Of a stretch of DNA of 64,000 nt, positions 45,091 to 56,277 are shown one piece after another. How positions within the stretch are numbered: position 1 is the stretch's first letter; each line of letters begins with the position of its first letter. The DNA comes from Callorhinus ursinus. Lineage: Eukaryota > Chordata > Mammalia > Carnivora > Otariidae. The notes beneath the pieces are model-generated. The model had not been told where the DNA came from and made no database searches. It saw nothing but the letters and a program-made list of their open reading frames with translations. The position numbers were made by a program, and so were the translations under genes. The stretch is taken from NCBI RefSeq assembly GCF_003265705.1, contig NW_020312828.1, positions 58,121,455-58,185,454 on the forward strand, written 5' to 3'.

Positions 45091-45131
<41 letters not shown>
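45091..45131 (+). repeat. (CA)n microsatellite
   Basis: About 19 uninterrupted CA units. Confidence 0.98.
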
Positions 45132-45557
45132 CCTAGAGATGGAATGCTTTTCAATATTGTTGCATCACTTTGTTAGAAGACATGTGATGGAAAGGATTAA
45201 TCTTAAATCAGTCCCACCTCCTTGACTGTCACTGGTCTAGAACTACGTATTTGGCATAGGCCTTATTGCGTAGATTTATGTTTCAGCTGGTGATTCCTCA
45301 AACAGTAAGATTCCACCCCCTGTCTCTCACTGATCCAATATTACTAATAGAATAGAAGGGTTTGTGATAAGATTGCTAATTATGTTACAAATGCATGAAC
45401 TGGTTACCTTGTTTTACATTCCTATCCTTCCCATTTTCTCAATAAAATCAGCCTCTTTCTTTCACAACTGTCTGTGGGCACCTCTGGATTCTTTTTTAAA
45501 TATTTCAATATGTCCTTGCCTAAATGAGATTCTCTTATCCTTGTTTTACTTGGGAGA

Positions 45558-45860
45558 CAGTAGAACTGAGGGTTAAGTGCCCAGATTTTAGAGTTGAGTT
45601 GTATGGCTTTCTATGTGAAATCTACTGGTTACATGGGTTGTATACTCGTTGTATGGGTTTCAATGTGAGATCAACTGGTTACAAGATCTACTGGTTAACT
45701 TTGGCTACATTATACAATCTCCTCAAATCTCAGCTTATTTATCTGTGAAAGGGAAAAACTACATCAACTAGATCAGATGCTTAATTAATAAACATAGTAT
45801 TTTTGTGTTCAGTATTATGATAGTCCCCGGCACATGGAAAGTCCTCAATAATTTTTAGAC
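45558..45860 (+). mobile_element. MIR with an internal duplication
   Basis: The left end "ggttaagtgcccagatttta" and "gagttgagttgtatggcttt" are MIR-head-like; "caatctcctcaaatctcagc", "ttatttatctgtgaaaggga" and "tccccggcacatggaaagtc", then "ctcaataatttttag", give the core and 3' end. Between them gtatggctttctatgtgaaa (45600) is repeated as gtatgggtttcaatgtgaga (45651), a 51-bp-period duplication. Confidence 0.75.
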
Positions 45861-46295
45861 ACATGGATATTTTTTAACTTGTCTGTTTGTTATTTATTCA
45901 TCTTAGTGGAGAGAAAATTGAATCTTTTTAAACATGAGGAATTTGAAATTATGAGTATACAATGATTGCTCTCTATTTGACTAACAAAGCCTAGTAAATC
46001 TTTACATTAAAAATATATATGTAATTTTAGGTAATTGCATAAGTCATTAGAGAACAAAACCATATTAACGGTAAGTCACTAGGTGATGCATGCTTCCTAA
46101 GATAATACTGATCTTTTAAATTGTGAGATTTATTAAATATTTTGCAAAAGTACTAAAAGCAGTTCATATTACTCTGGGGCCACAAAAACAATGCATCAAA
46201 CAACACGTAGAAGAATTGCCACCATATTTAATCATATTTTCTGTGTCAGTCTTTCTGTAAGGAGAATAAATTCTTTGTATTTCTGAATAGATGAG
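45861..46295. other. Unassigned DNA
   Basis: I recognise no gene or repeat. Confidence 0.5.
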
Positions 46296-46298
46296 CTG

Positions 46299-46324
46299 AA
46301 CTCTTAAATTTGAATTTAAGAGTT
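46299..46324. repeat. Perfect 12-bp inverted repeat, 2-nt loop
   Basis: The arm aactcttaaatt is followed by tg and its exact reverse complement. The word gaactcttaaatt occurs again at about 46345-46357, and gaatttaag again at 46329, so the hairpin sits in a small cluster of related words. Confidence 0.93.
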
Positions 46325-46570
46325 AAATTGAATTTAAGCCTGAACTCTTAAATTCAGTTCTCTAAGAATGACAGGTTTTCTTCAAATCCCTCCTTCCTCT
46401 CTGGGAGGTTCAGCTACAAACTTCCTGGTAATTATAAAGGCCAGAATTACTTTTTACTTTTTCATTGTATTTCTAACTTGAAAATATTTGAGTACAAAAC
46501 ATTTAAAACTTGACTGTACTTTAATGAGTTACTAATTAACCTGAATTAACAAAGTCTTCCATTTCTCTAG

Positions 46571-46792
46571 GCACATATCAGCAAACTTTTTTCTGTGAAG
46601 GGTCAGGTAGTAAAACATTTTAATTTTGTGGGCCATAAAGTCTCTAAAAGCTATTTAATTCTACCTTTGTAGTGTGAAAGCAACCAAAAACAATATGTAA
46701 ATGAATGAGTGTGGCTGTGTTCCGATAAAACTATTTACAGAAAGAGGCAACCTACTGGATTTGACCCACAGGCTTTAGTTTACCAAACTAGT
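46571..46792 (+). mobile_element. hAT-Charlie non-autonomous element (family name unsure)
   Basis: The phrases "atcagcaaacttttttctgt", "aagggtcaggtagtaaaaca", "tttgtgggccataaagtctc", "gagtgtggctgtgttccgat" and "ggatttgacccacaggcttt" match a common short hAT-Charlie MER element. It is near full length. I am not certain which MER number it carries. Confidence 0.8.
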
Positions 46793-47099
46793 CTAAATCA
46801 AGCCCAAATTGAAGATCACAGAAGTGTCAGATCTCTTGTGAAAAACAACTTCTACTTATGTAGGGAGAATTATTAGGGTTGAGCCTATCTAACTTATACT
46901 CAAATTTATGTGATATTCCTTAAAACTGAAAGCTAAAGGACAAAAAGTTGAACAAAGGACTCACCATACCTTGTACTAGTCCTTGTAACACTCTTACTTT
47001 CCCAATCAGGACATAGATTTGTTCAGTTCCAGAGCCACAGTTAGAATAATCATTTCCAGTTTTCCAGTTTCTCTATGGTATTGATACTGGGTATGGAAT

Positions 47100-47852
47100 T
47101 GTAAAATTCCTCAGTTCTTGTCTTCTCCGAGGAAACAGTTCAGTAGAGAGACTGGATAGAGAGTTAAAGCAGCAAAGATTTTATTTAGCAAAGTGAAAAT
47201 ACACTCCAAAGATATAGGAGAGAGCTGAACGGAGGGTGGGTAGCAGCCCACTGGGTTCTGCATTGTGTATTTATTTTTAAAGATCTATTTATTAGAGAGA
47301 GAGATAGAGAGAAAGAGAGCATGAGTGGGAGGGGCAGAGGGTGAGGGGGAGAGAATCTTAAGCCGACTCCATGCTCAGGGCCAAACCTGGGGTGGGGCTC
47401 GATCTCATAACCCATGAAATCACCATCCATTAGATCATGACCTGAGCCAAAACCAAGAGTCATATGCTTAATGACTGCACCACCCAGGCACCCCTGCATT
47501 GTGTTTTTTATGGGGGTCTATTTGGTCTCCTTCCCATCTTGTCAATATCACACCACCCTCTGGATCTGCCCTGGTTTTCTCTGCTTCCAACATTTTGTGC
47601 ATGCTTGTGTCCACCATCTTCCCATAAGCACCTAAAGGAAACCCACAGAGGGCCAAAATAGAAGTGCAAATGCTATTATCATGATATTACAACAGCCTTG
47701 GGGTTACTGGTAGATAAGGTTTTCCTTAAGTGCACATGCTCCAAAGTTAGGACCATCCCCTGCAGCACATGTCTTGTGCTTATCAGGCTGTGCTAAACAG
47801 CAAAAAGGGTTGGTGTAAGAGAGAAGGGGTGGTCCCTGGTAATTTCCTATCA
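47100..47852 (-). mobile_element. Class I ERV LTR, reverse orientation, split by a SINE
   Basis: Without the inserted SINE this block is about 520 bp, a normal LTR size. Read on the - strand it starts TGATAGG and ends GGAATTTTACA, giving TG..CA ends. It has an AATAAA signal (complement of 47180-47185) followed by a C/T-rich region like R-U5, then GGAGAAGACAAGAACTGAGG near the end, typical of gammaretrovirus-like LTRs. It carries no gene. It faces away from the pol relic to its right. The exact ends are inferred; no target duplication was found. Confidence 0.65.
47269..47493 (-). mobile_element. SINEC (tRNA-Lys-derived SINE) inside the LTR
   Basis: The order is "tatttatttttaaagatcta", a long purine-rich body, "gacctgagccaaaaccaaga", "caccacccaggcacccc". 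A perfect 11-bp duplication, ctgcattgtgt, flanks it (47258-47268, 47494-47504). It contains a repeat of the atgacc/atcatgacc part, making it longer than usual. Confidence 0.96.
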
Positions 47853-47929
47853 GCCTTCCTTCTTTCTCCCTTCCTGCTCATGTCTGTCTGTCAACTCTAG
47901 CAGTATCAAACCCACATACAATCTTATAT

Positions 47930-49320
47930 TGGAATCCCCCAGAGGTTACATATTTTCTTCAGTGTCCCTTTAGATCAAAATAGCTAACACTTTCTTGTGT
48001 TATCTGGGAAAATCAGCAATATGCTTTGGTCATTATTATCCTAGGGTTGACTAAGACAGTGTACTATTCATGTCCTTAACAAGTCCTCAAGAACCTTAAA
48101 TTTTCCCATGATTCTACTTTTACTCATGTGGATATGGATGACTTTGTTGTTGTTGTTGTTTTTTTCTGAAGAGGAGGGTTAACTAAAACTGATTCCATTT
48201 ATCTACTGTTACTTTTAGTCAAAAAAGACATAAGTCTGCCAAAGAAAAGGAACAATTTTGTCACAGTAAATTATATTATCTAGGACATGATTTATACAGA
48301 GGAGTTAAATCCCTTACTCCGGACATGCTAAAATCAGTTCAAAATTTTGCAAGAACAGTAATTAAGGGTAATTCAGAGTAATTCTGGGTATCTGTGGCTA
48401 TAGCAGGCAATAGGTTCTCAACATTTCTGAAATCCCCAAGCCACTCACTATATAACTTAAGCTAAGTACTCTATAACCTAATCTCTTCCTTGGATGCCAT
48501 GATATTAATACAGACCTTTGTGATTTAAAACTAGCTCTTCAGCAATTGGCGATTGGGCTAATTAGGCTCATATGAGCAATTAGGCTCATAGTGGAGCCTA
48601 ATTGATTATTATAAACTTTCTACCATTTTATTCATCATGGGTCTGAACATGCCTTTAAATTCTGACTCAATAGATGGGAATTACATATACCAATAATGGT
48701 ATGCAGTGGCAAAAGAGTGTGCATCTTACCTAGAAGTAGGCAGCTAAACTAGTGGAGGCCTCTGCCATCTTGGTTTAGTGTCCTTTTCAAATACGATAGT
48801 CTTCTTTTTGTAAACTCTGTTTTGCTCACTGAAAATACATGTTTCTTTGTAAGTAACTTTCTTTTGTAAGCCTTGCCTCCTATAAAATATTATCTTGTCC
48901 TTCTTACATGTCCATTTATTATTGTAATACTGGTACTTCTTTTCCATTACTTGAAGATGGGAGAACTCATGACACTCTAACTTCTATTTGCAAGCTTCAT
49001 ATACCTCAGAAAGATTTATTAGACTCTTCTCGAGAAAAATTGAATTATTCTTTAGTTTATGGCTCAGATCTTAAAATTGTGAACAGGAAAATATCAGAAA
49101 GGATCACTGATAGAATATGATCTATTGTAGCAAACTCTCCTCAAATAATGGAAATCATTACACTGACCAAAACTAGTCAATTAGATAGACACAAGAGGGT
49201 TAATATATATATATACACTGACAGTAGATATATTTTGGGGTAGTCTATGCTTTTAGAATGCTTTGGAGACAATGAGGAGTTCCTTGCCTCAGCAAGAACT
49301 CCAGTTAAGGATGGTTAGCG
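47930..49320 (+). pseudogene. Decayed retroviral pol: reverse transcriptase to RNase H
   Basis: An ancient endogenous retrovirus pol (gamma/class I-like) can be followed in order: FFSVPLD in the RT palm (47955-47975); DMDD at the catalytic YxDD position (48131-48142), with the Tyr lost; YYLGHDL and SLTPD on the RT thumb/connection side (48274-48324); SRQL in the connection (48735-48746); and YTDSRY with the RNase H aspartate (49214-49231). The segments lie in different frames with many stops, so several frameshifts have occurred and nothing functional can be made. I see no recognisable gag, integrase or env next to it. The open frame at 48908-49120 is its longest surviving piece. Confidence 0.85.
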
Positions 49321-49420
49321 ACGTAAAGAATGTTCAAATTCTCTAATTCTTAAGGTAATGAAAATTGTAGTTAGAAATGCATGTAAAGTGGGATAAAATG
49401 GAATCTAAAAACAATTTCTG

Positions 49421-49630
49421 GGGGTGCCTGGGTGGCTCAGTTGTTAAGCAACTGCCTTCAGCTTGGGTCATGATCCCAGGGTCCTGGGATTGAGCCCCAC
49501 ATCAGGCCTCCTGCTCGGAGGAAGCCTGCCTCTCCCTCTCTCACTCCCCCTGCTTGTGTTCCTGCTCTCGCTATCTCTCTCTCTGTCAAATAAATAAATA
49601 AAATCTTAAAAAAAATAAAAATAAAAAAAT
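49421..49630 (+). mobile_element. SINEC (tRNA-Lys-derived SINE), young
   Basis: The head gggggtgcctgggtggctca is followed by the canonical body ("ctcactccccctgcttgtgt") and a long aataaaaataaaaaaataaaa tail. A perfect duplication of about 15 bp, aaaaacaatttctgg, flanks it (about 49407-49421, 49631-49645). It inserted just 3' of the pol relic. Confidence 0.97.
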
Positions 49631-49693
49631 AAAAACAATTTCTGGACCAAAAATTACACTAGACAGGCAGATTTCCCTTCAAGTAGATCCTAG

Positions 49694-49922
49694 TTGGGAC
49701 ACCTGGGTGGCTTAGTCAATTGAGTGTCCGACTCTTGGTTGCAGTTCAGGTCATGATCTCATGGGTCAGGAGATCAAGACTGGCATTGGAATTGGGCTCC
49801 CTGCTCAGCAGGGAGTCTGCTGGAGATTCTCTCCCTTTGCCCCTCCCCCTGCATGCTCCTGCTCTCTCTCTCTCTCACTTTCAAATAAATAGATAAATCT
49901 TAAGAAAAAATAAAAAGGATTC
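49694..49922 (+). mobile_element. SINEC (tRNA-Lys-derived SINE)
   Basis: The head ttgggacacctgggtggctt, "gttcaggtcatgatctcatg" and the tail aaataaatagataaatctta are present. The duplication ttcaagtagatcctag / ttcaagtaggtcctag flanks it (49678-49693, 49923-49938). The - strand frame of 135 codons at 49805-50212 runs across this SINE and is not a gene. Confidence 0.96.
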
Positions 49923-49938
49923 TTCAAGTAGGTCCTAG

Positions 49939-50221
49939 AACTTATGAAACTCAAAAAGACCAAATCTTTGGAGACTTTCAGTGAGGTTATTTGATAATGC
50001 CAGCAACTGAGTAGGAAAAAAGAGTTCTGGGAGAAATCTGGGTGCAAAATTTCATAACAACCTCTTATGTTCTTAGCAGGGCTACTTAATACTACCAGAG
50101 AAACTAATATGTTGCAATAATTTAGGAAATTACTTGCTTGAGCAAGGACAAATAGACCAGTAAATCTTGGTGAGGAAGATTTATTAAAATTGCTGATGTG
50201 TAGTGGTAACAAATTCTCCCA
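49939..50221. other. Unassigned DNA after the ERV pol
   Basis: It may be more of the ERV, but I cannot recognise an integrase zinc finger or catalytic motif. Confidence 0.4.
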
Positions 50222-51690
50222 ATTTTGTCTAATTTTTCCCCTTAATTTGTGAATTACTTTTTTGGCACTTACTTCATTTCAGAACTTGAAAGATGTCATC
50301 ACATAGTCAGTCTTGTTGTTGCTGTTTTAAAGTAATGTGTCTGCTTTCTTCTGACCACCTTTAAGATCATATCCAACTTTGATTTTCAACAATCATAAAG
50401 TGTATAGGTGTTTTTTACTATTTTTCTTTTAGCTTTCATAGAAACTTCTTTAATATGTAACTTGGCTATATATCAGTTTTGGCACATTCTCAAATACTGT
50501 TTCCTCCCCAGTCCTCTGACCACCATTCTCTCTTTTCTCCATTTTTGGGACTTAATTTCACATATATTAGAACTTTACATCTAGTTTCATATTTTTCTTA
50601 TGGCCTCTTGAATTTTCTATTTTTTTCTTTCCACTATTTAGCACTACTATTTTCTAATAAACTAGTTCCCCATTTACAAAAACTATTCTTTACAGTGTCC
50701 ATTCTGCTGTTAGTCTTTCAAAGAGTTCTGAAGTTTTATTATATTTTGTGGTTTAGGAAATTTCACTGGAGTTTTTTTTTTTCAAGGAGTTGAGTTATAT
50801 GAGAAAATTCTGCATTTTTGTCTATTTTCCTCAGCATATTATTCATATTCTTTTTCTGTCAATTTTAATAAGAAGGTCATCTGTGGTCCTATTTCTGTTG
50901 TCTGTTTCATTCTTCTCCCTATTTCTTGGTTAGCTTCATTTTTTTAACTGATTTTTTGATATCTTAAGTGAAAAATTTTACAGTATCAGATGTCATTAAC
51001 CTTCATCTAGTAGGATTTCAGCCTATCCCCTCATAGGTAGACATAGTAGGAGAACATTACTTTAGTTCAATAAAGATTTAACCTCAGTCAAGGCTGGTTT
51101 GCATTTTGTTAGGCCTCTATCTACCTCTCTTTCACATACTCTGCTAGGATATATCTCTCCAGGCATCACAAATGAGAGTGTTTTATAATTAATAAGACAA
51201 CCTTCTTAGTACTATGAGTCTACCTTAGATTCCACTGTGCTTTTAAGAAGCTTTTGTTTAGCTTTTTAGCTTCTTTCTCTGTGCAATTTAAGAATTTTTA
51301 AAATGCCAAGAGGAGAAACCATAAAGCAGAAGAATCACTTCTTTGTGGCTCTCTTCTCCCCTGATAGCCTTAGGAGTTCAAATCCAATATTTTTTTTCTT
51401 GCCAGTCCCATGAGTCTACCAAAAGCAATGGAAGATTTTCTGTGTTTAGCCATGGTCATTTTTCTTGATTCTTGGCTTCTTGCCCTGTGTCAAAAATCAG
51501 CTAACACCCTAAAGGGAAAGGTTGTTTGAATGAAGTCTTACTTTCTCTCTCTGACCTTAGCCCCTAAAATCTTGGCTTCCTTAGTCTCTATGATATTTTC
51601 AAGCCAGATTTCTAAAATTGGTCTCAGTTACTCCATCTTAGCTGGAAGAGTAAGCTGAGGCTTGTACTAGGCCTATCCCTACTTTACAAA
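50222..51690 (-). mobile_element. Old L1M 3' UTR, reverse orientation
   Basis: The left 600 bp are clear: "gaacttgaaagatgtcatca", "aagtaatgtgtctgctttct", "gaccacctttaagatcatat", "ccaactttgattttcaacaa", "gtgtccattctgctgttagt" follow the reverse of an L1M 3' UTR. The rest ("cctcagtcaaggctggtttg", "tcaagccagatttctaaaat") continues without a visible break and is probably the same element. The boundaries are approximate. Confidence 0.6.
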
Positions 51691-52715
51691 AAGGAATATG
51701 CCTTTCTTAAATATTTTTAAGGCATCATTTTCTTTCAGCTCAGAGATCTGACAATTAACTGCAAGATGTAACAGCCACTGGTTCTTTCTACAGCAATATG
51801 TCTTTAACACCATGTACACAGGGAAAACTATAACTATGGAAAGAGACTCTAAAATTATTAAACTAACCGTTGTAATTCTAAATTATGAAATAGTTATCTG
51901 TACAAATTTTTGCTAACCAGGTTAATTAACTCTGTATAAACAAGTCAGTCCTTGTAAACTCAGTTGTATAAATCATTGCTCCTAACATAAGTGTTCTTTT
52001 AGTTTCTGTTTATGATTTGTCCAATAAAATTATTTATTCAGGATAATTCATATGGCTACCCAATTTATGTAATTTTGAATTCTGCTGTTGCTTTATCAAA
52101 TTAGTTATGTTTTTGAAACAAACTAAATTCTTCCTTCTAAAAATTTTTTGGTGAGGGCCAAATAATAATAAAAAATAAAATAAAATTAGAGTTAACTTTG
52201 GTAGAAAAAAACTTGGCAACTTGACAATACTACCATGGGCAAAAGTAATAGTAGAAGTAACTTGATGTAAAAAACTGGCTATTTCATCTGACTCTCCACC
52301 ATCCTTACATCACTCTTGTGAAAAAGAGACTTATCAAATTGATATTGTAGGAACTGACTCCTAAAGGTTAGCTGCATCCTTTTGAAATAGGAACTTTAGT
52401 AACCTTTGGTAAAAAAAAAAAAAATGCAGTTTCTCTAATTATGCAACCAAACCATAATAGAACAAGAAACAAATTTTTTCAGCATGAAACAGAAGTTCTC
52501 TTAGTTAATATGATCAGGACCTATAATAGGTCATTCAAAGTAGACTTGGGTTAAAAAAGATAAATTAAAAAAAAAAAAACAATAGACAAATTAAATGAAA
52601 ATTTATTTCAACTTTAAACATGCAATCATATTTATTCATGAATCTGTTGCTCAATACTCAACTAACCTGCTTTTAATATGTAGCTGTGCCATATTTAGAG
52701 AATAAACCACACCTA
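51691..52715. other. Unassigned AT-rich DNA
   Basis: I recognise no gene or repeat. ERV env or LTR sequence could be hidden here, but no motif supports it. Confidence 0.45.
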
Positions 52716-52731
52716 TAATTCATTGACTTTT

Positions 52732-52927
52732 TTTTTTAAAGATTTTATTTATTTATTTGAGAGAAAGAGAGAATGAGAGAGAAAGCACATGAGATGGGGG
52801 GAGGGTCAGAGGGAGAAGCAGACTTCCTGCTGAGCAGGGAGCCCGATGCGGGACTCGATCCAGGGACTTCAGGATCATGACCTGAGCCGAAGGCAGTCGC
52901 TTAACCAACTGAGCCACCCAGGTGCCC
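52732..52927 (-). mobile_element. SINEC (tRNA-Lys-derived SINE), young
   Basis: The order is T-tract, "aaagattttatttatttatt", "gcagggagcccgatgcggga", "gagccacccaggtgccc". A perfect 16-bp duplication, taattcattgactttt, flanks it (52716-52731, 52928-52943). It is nearly the same subfamily as 35028-35222. Confidence 0.97.
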
Positions 52928-53190
52928 TAATTCATTGACTTTTATTTGAAGTGGAGGAAGCATGTAAAGATATTTCCAGTCTATGCAGAATAATCTATAC
53001 AGAACCCTTGTAAAGGTAAACATTTTTCTCAGTTTAATTGAGATAGACTTTTTACCCAATTCAGTGGACTCTTTTTAGTGATATGAATGTATCATGATTT
53101 TTAAAAAGCATTCAATTTAGTTTTTCTTTAAAAATTACAAAAGTTTTTTCACACCAATTTCTGTTTGGTTAGTAACACTTCATTAAAATG

Positions 53191-53541
53191 TGTCTTAGTC
53201 CATTCAGGCTACTGCAACAACATACCTTAGACTAGGTGGCTTATAAACAACAGAAATTTATTTTTCACCGTTCTGGAGGCTAAAATGTCCATGATTAAGG
53301 TCTGGGCAGATTCAATGTCTGGTGAGGACCTATTTTCCTAGTTCATACTCAGCCATCTTTTCTCTGTGTGCTCCTATGGTGGAAGAGGTGAGGGATCTCC
53401 TTGGGGTCCCTTTTATTAGGGCACCTATCTCATTTATGAGGGTGCTAATCACCCTTTCAGAAGACCCACCTTGGTATACCCTCACACTGGGGACTAGTTT
53501 AAACATACAAATTTGTGGGGATACTACCATTCAGTCTAGAG
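53191..53541 (-). mobile_element. MLT1-type (MaLR/ERVL) solo LTR
   Basis: The + strand starts tgtcttagtccattcaggct and continues "ggtggcttataaacaacaga", "ttctggaggctaaaatgtcc", "atgtctggtgaggacctatt", "ttttattagggcacctatct" and "acactggggactagtttaaa". This is an MLT1A/B-like LTR in reverse. The frames of 80 and 66 codons here are shadows of the LTR. Confidence 0.88.
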
Positions 53542-54478
53542 GAAAATGCATAGTTCTAAAATAAAACATAATTTACAAAATCTACTTCAGAAATAAAAAC
53601 AAATGACCTTAGGAAGTATTCACTTAACCTGTGTGAATACTTGTCTACTTTTACTTCATAAAGTAGAGCTCTGTTACTTCCATGCTTCCTGTGAAATATA
53701 AACTAGTGTTTTTCTGTCATTCAGCTAAATCCTGAAGTGTTTCTTGATATAACAAGTTAGAGAATCAACAGTTTGCGAGAATGTGTTGAGAATGGCAGTG
53801 TTTTGAGATAGAGGTATGGTTACTGGACTGGGTGGTTTACAGAGGATGCTACACAGAGAAAACAAGAACAAGAATCAGAAATAGGTCAGGAAAGTAGGGA
53901 GCATCAACACATGTGTCATCTTTGCAAAAGCTTGTATATTCATAAGTTTCCCCCTGTTCAGTACTATGGAACACTTCATATAACTAGACTCTCTACTTTT
54001 ATTTATCCATGTTATATAAATGGGTTACTGTTGGCTCCTGTATATTGGTATCATGTCTTTTACTTCTTCAGAGTAGACTTATACCCATTAGCTCAGCCAA
54101 ACTCAAATTTTTACACATGCAGTTGTTTTAATTATAGTTCCAATAAGCTGATTTTAACAATTTAGAGGCTAATGGCTTTGCATACCTCACAAAAATGCAC
54201 CTAACATTTGCAAGCCATAAATGCAATAAATCTTTGGGCTATAAATTACTCAAAGCCTCTGCTGTCCTTTGGAGCTCTCTGACTCAGACTCCTCATAATA
54301 CTGCTGGGTGACATCATCTAGATACTAAAGCCCTTTCTCTGAATCCCCTTCTCTCCTTTCCTTTCTGGATAATGGCCACACTCTGGCTGGTCATTTCCTC
54401 TGGAGGGTCTCAAGCTGCAAGGGATTTCCCATTTGCAGTTCTGTCAAAGGACCATGCAACTAGAGCTTTTTGTGTGCT
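53542..54478. other. Unassigned DNA
   Basis: No gene or repeat recognised. From about 54230 the composition becomes less AT-rich and stays repeat-free up to the CTCF-like motif. Confidence 0.45.
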
Positions 54479-54496
54479 ATTGCCATCTTGTGGTCA
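54479..54496 (-). promoter_or_regulatory. CTCF-like binding motif
   Basis: On the - strand the sequence TGACCACAAGATGGCAAT fits the known CTCF core (YGRCCASMAGRKGGCRSY) at 17 of 18 positions; only the next-to-last base differs. CTCF organises chromatin loops and insulates domains, and motif direction sets loop direction. Motif presence alone does not prove occupancy. The surrounding 300 bp are repeat-free and GC-richer than the window. Confidence 0.5.
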
Positions 54497-55179
54497 GACA
54501 TTTTTCTTGATCAGTCCCTAAATTTCTTTAAACTCATGACTTTCCATTACAGAAATACCATTTTAAAGTTTGAATACCATTCGGTACTCACTGATGAGGA
54601 GTATTTGTTTGATAAAGTATGAAGCCTGTATATTGGTTCTAAGAGAGAAAACTTCCTCTATTTCATATGCTATGATATTCACCCTGGATCTTCTAAGCAA
54701 ATTGTAGAATAGAATCACCACTGATTATTAGCGCAATCAAGAATGCCAGTACACTAGAAACATAAAGCAAAGAAATAGAACCATTTTAACTATCACATGT
54801 AAAGGAGCAATCCTCTTTGAGATTTGTAGCCACTGGACCCATTGGCTTCATCAGTGTATCTAGAAACTGAGTTCTTTTTCTAGTAATGACAAGATAACTT
54901 ATATCAAACTAACTGTCACACAGGAAAGAATTATAACCTTGGAATCAAATAAAAGAAAACCACCAATGAATAACAAAACAACTATGTTATCAACAAGGAG
55001 ATGCAGGTGACTTGATCTTTGAAATAGGGTAACACTGGGTGAAGCCTACATTATAAGACTTATTCCCTGATGTCATTCCCCAACCCATAGTAAAAGAGAT
55101 TAGAAAACAAACAGAAAGATCCAGTCATACTATGAGGAAGTCAAACAAAAGGATTAGGAATGCCAGAACATCTGAAAGA
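54497..55179. other. Unassigned DNA
   Basis: I recognise no gene or repeat. Confidence 0.5.
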
Positions 55180-55640
55180 GTCTAAATACCAATTTCTCTT
55201 GAAAATTTCAAAATTAAAGGAAGAAAAAATTTTGGAGAAGAAAGCCAGAAAGAGGAGGAACCAAAATATGAATGTAACCCTTTCAAAATTCAAATACAAA
55301 AAACAAAAACAAAAACTAATACAGTCTTAAAAGCAACTAGGGTAAAATCTTAAAAGCAACTAGGGAGAAAAAAAAAAAAAACCTTTAATACAGACATGGA
55401 AAAAACAACAGAAATGACAGCTGGCTAAGCAGAAACAACAGAGGCAAGAATATAGTGAATTATAATCATTAAAGAGGCAAATAAAAAACATATTGTCAAC
55501 TTAAAATTCTATATCCAGTGAAAATGTCTTTCATAATGAAAGTGTAATGAAATACTTCAGATGAAAGAATATGAATTTGTCTCCAGCAGACCTGAATCAA
55601 AGGAAATACTGAAAATACATCTTCAGTATGGAAAGGAATG
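55180..55640 (+). mobile_element. Old L1M, ORF1 3' part (outer element of a nest, left)
   Basis: The phrases "tcttaaaagcaactagggta", "aaattctatatccagtgaaa" and "gtctccagcagacctgaatc" follow the 3' part of L1M ORF1, heavily decayed. An 18-bp word, tcttaaaagcaactaggg, is tandemly repeated with 23-bp period at 55325 and 55348. The element continues at about 57090 after an inserted L1. Confidence 0.7.
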
Positions 55641-55796
55641 AAATAATCAACAAAGCTAAAAAGGCAACATATAGAATGTGAGAAGATATTTATAAATGAT
55701 ATATCTGATAAAGGGCTAGTATCCAAAAATACGTAAAGAACTTATAAAACTCAACACTAGAAAAACAGATAATCCAATTTAAAAATGGGAGAGGAC

Positions 55797-55994
55797 AGGG
55801 TGCCTGGGTGGCTCAGTTGCCGAGCGTCTGCCTTCAGCTCAGGTCATGATCCCAGAGTCCTGGGATCAAGTCCCACATTGGGCTCTCTGCTCCACAGGAA
55901 GCCTGCTTCTCTCTCTCCCACTCCCCCTGCTTGTGTTCCTGCTCTCGCTATGTCTCTCTGTCAAATAAATAAACAAAATCTTAAAAAAAAAAAA
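55797..55994 (+). mobile_element. SINEC inside the nested L1, first
   Basis: The head gggtgcctgggtggctcagt and the body with "cactccccctgcttgtgttc" end in an A-run. The duplication atgggagaggac / atgggagaagac flanks it (55785-55796, 55996-56007). L1 sequence continues across it. Confidence 0.97.
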
Positions 55995-56277
55995 GATGGG
56001 AGAAGACTAACAGACATTTTTCCAAAGAAGACATATAGATATCCAACAGACACGTGAAAAACTGTTTATCATCATTTACCATCAGGGAAATGCAAATCAA
56101 ACCTACAATGAGATATACCTCACACCTACCGAATGGCTAAGATCAACAACACAAGAAACAACAGGTGTTGCTGAAGATATGGAGATAAAGGAACCCTAAA
56201 GCACTGTTGGTGGGAATGCAAACTGATGCAGCCACCGTGGAAGACAGTATGGAGGGTCCTAAAAAGGTTAAAAATAG

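Noticed and set aside
47185..47499. 104-codon - strand frame
   Set aside because: It lies inside the SINE in the ERV LTR.
48541..48606. Repeated aattaggctcata words as a regulatory array
   Set aside because: Only two direct copies 18 bp apart plus a partial inverted copy inside the decayed ERV pol; a small local duplication.
49805..50212. 135-codon frame on the - strand, the longest in the window
   Set aside because: Its end lies in a SINEC copy and the rest in unassigned DNA next to the ERV; no domain, and the translation contains the purine-rich SINE tail.
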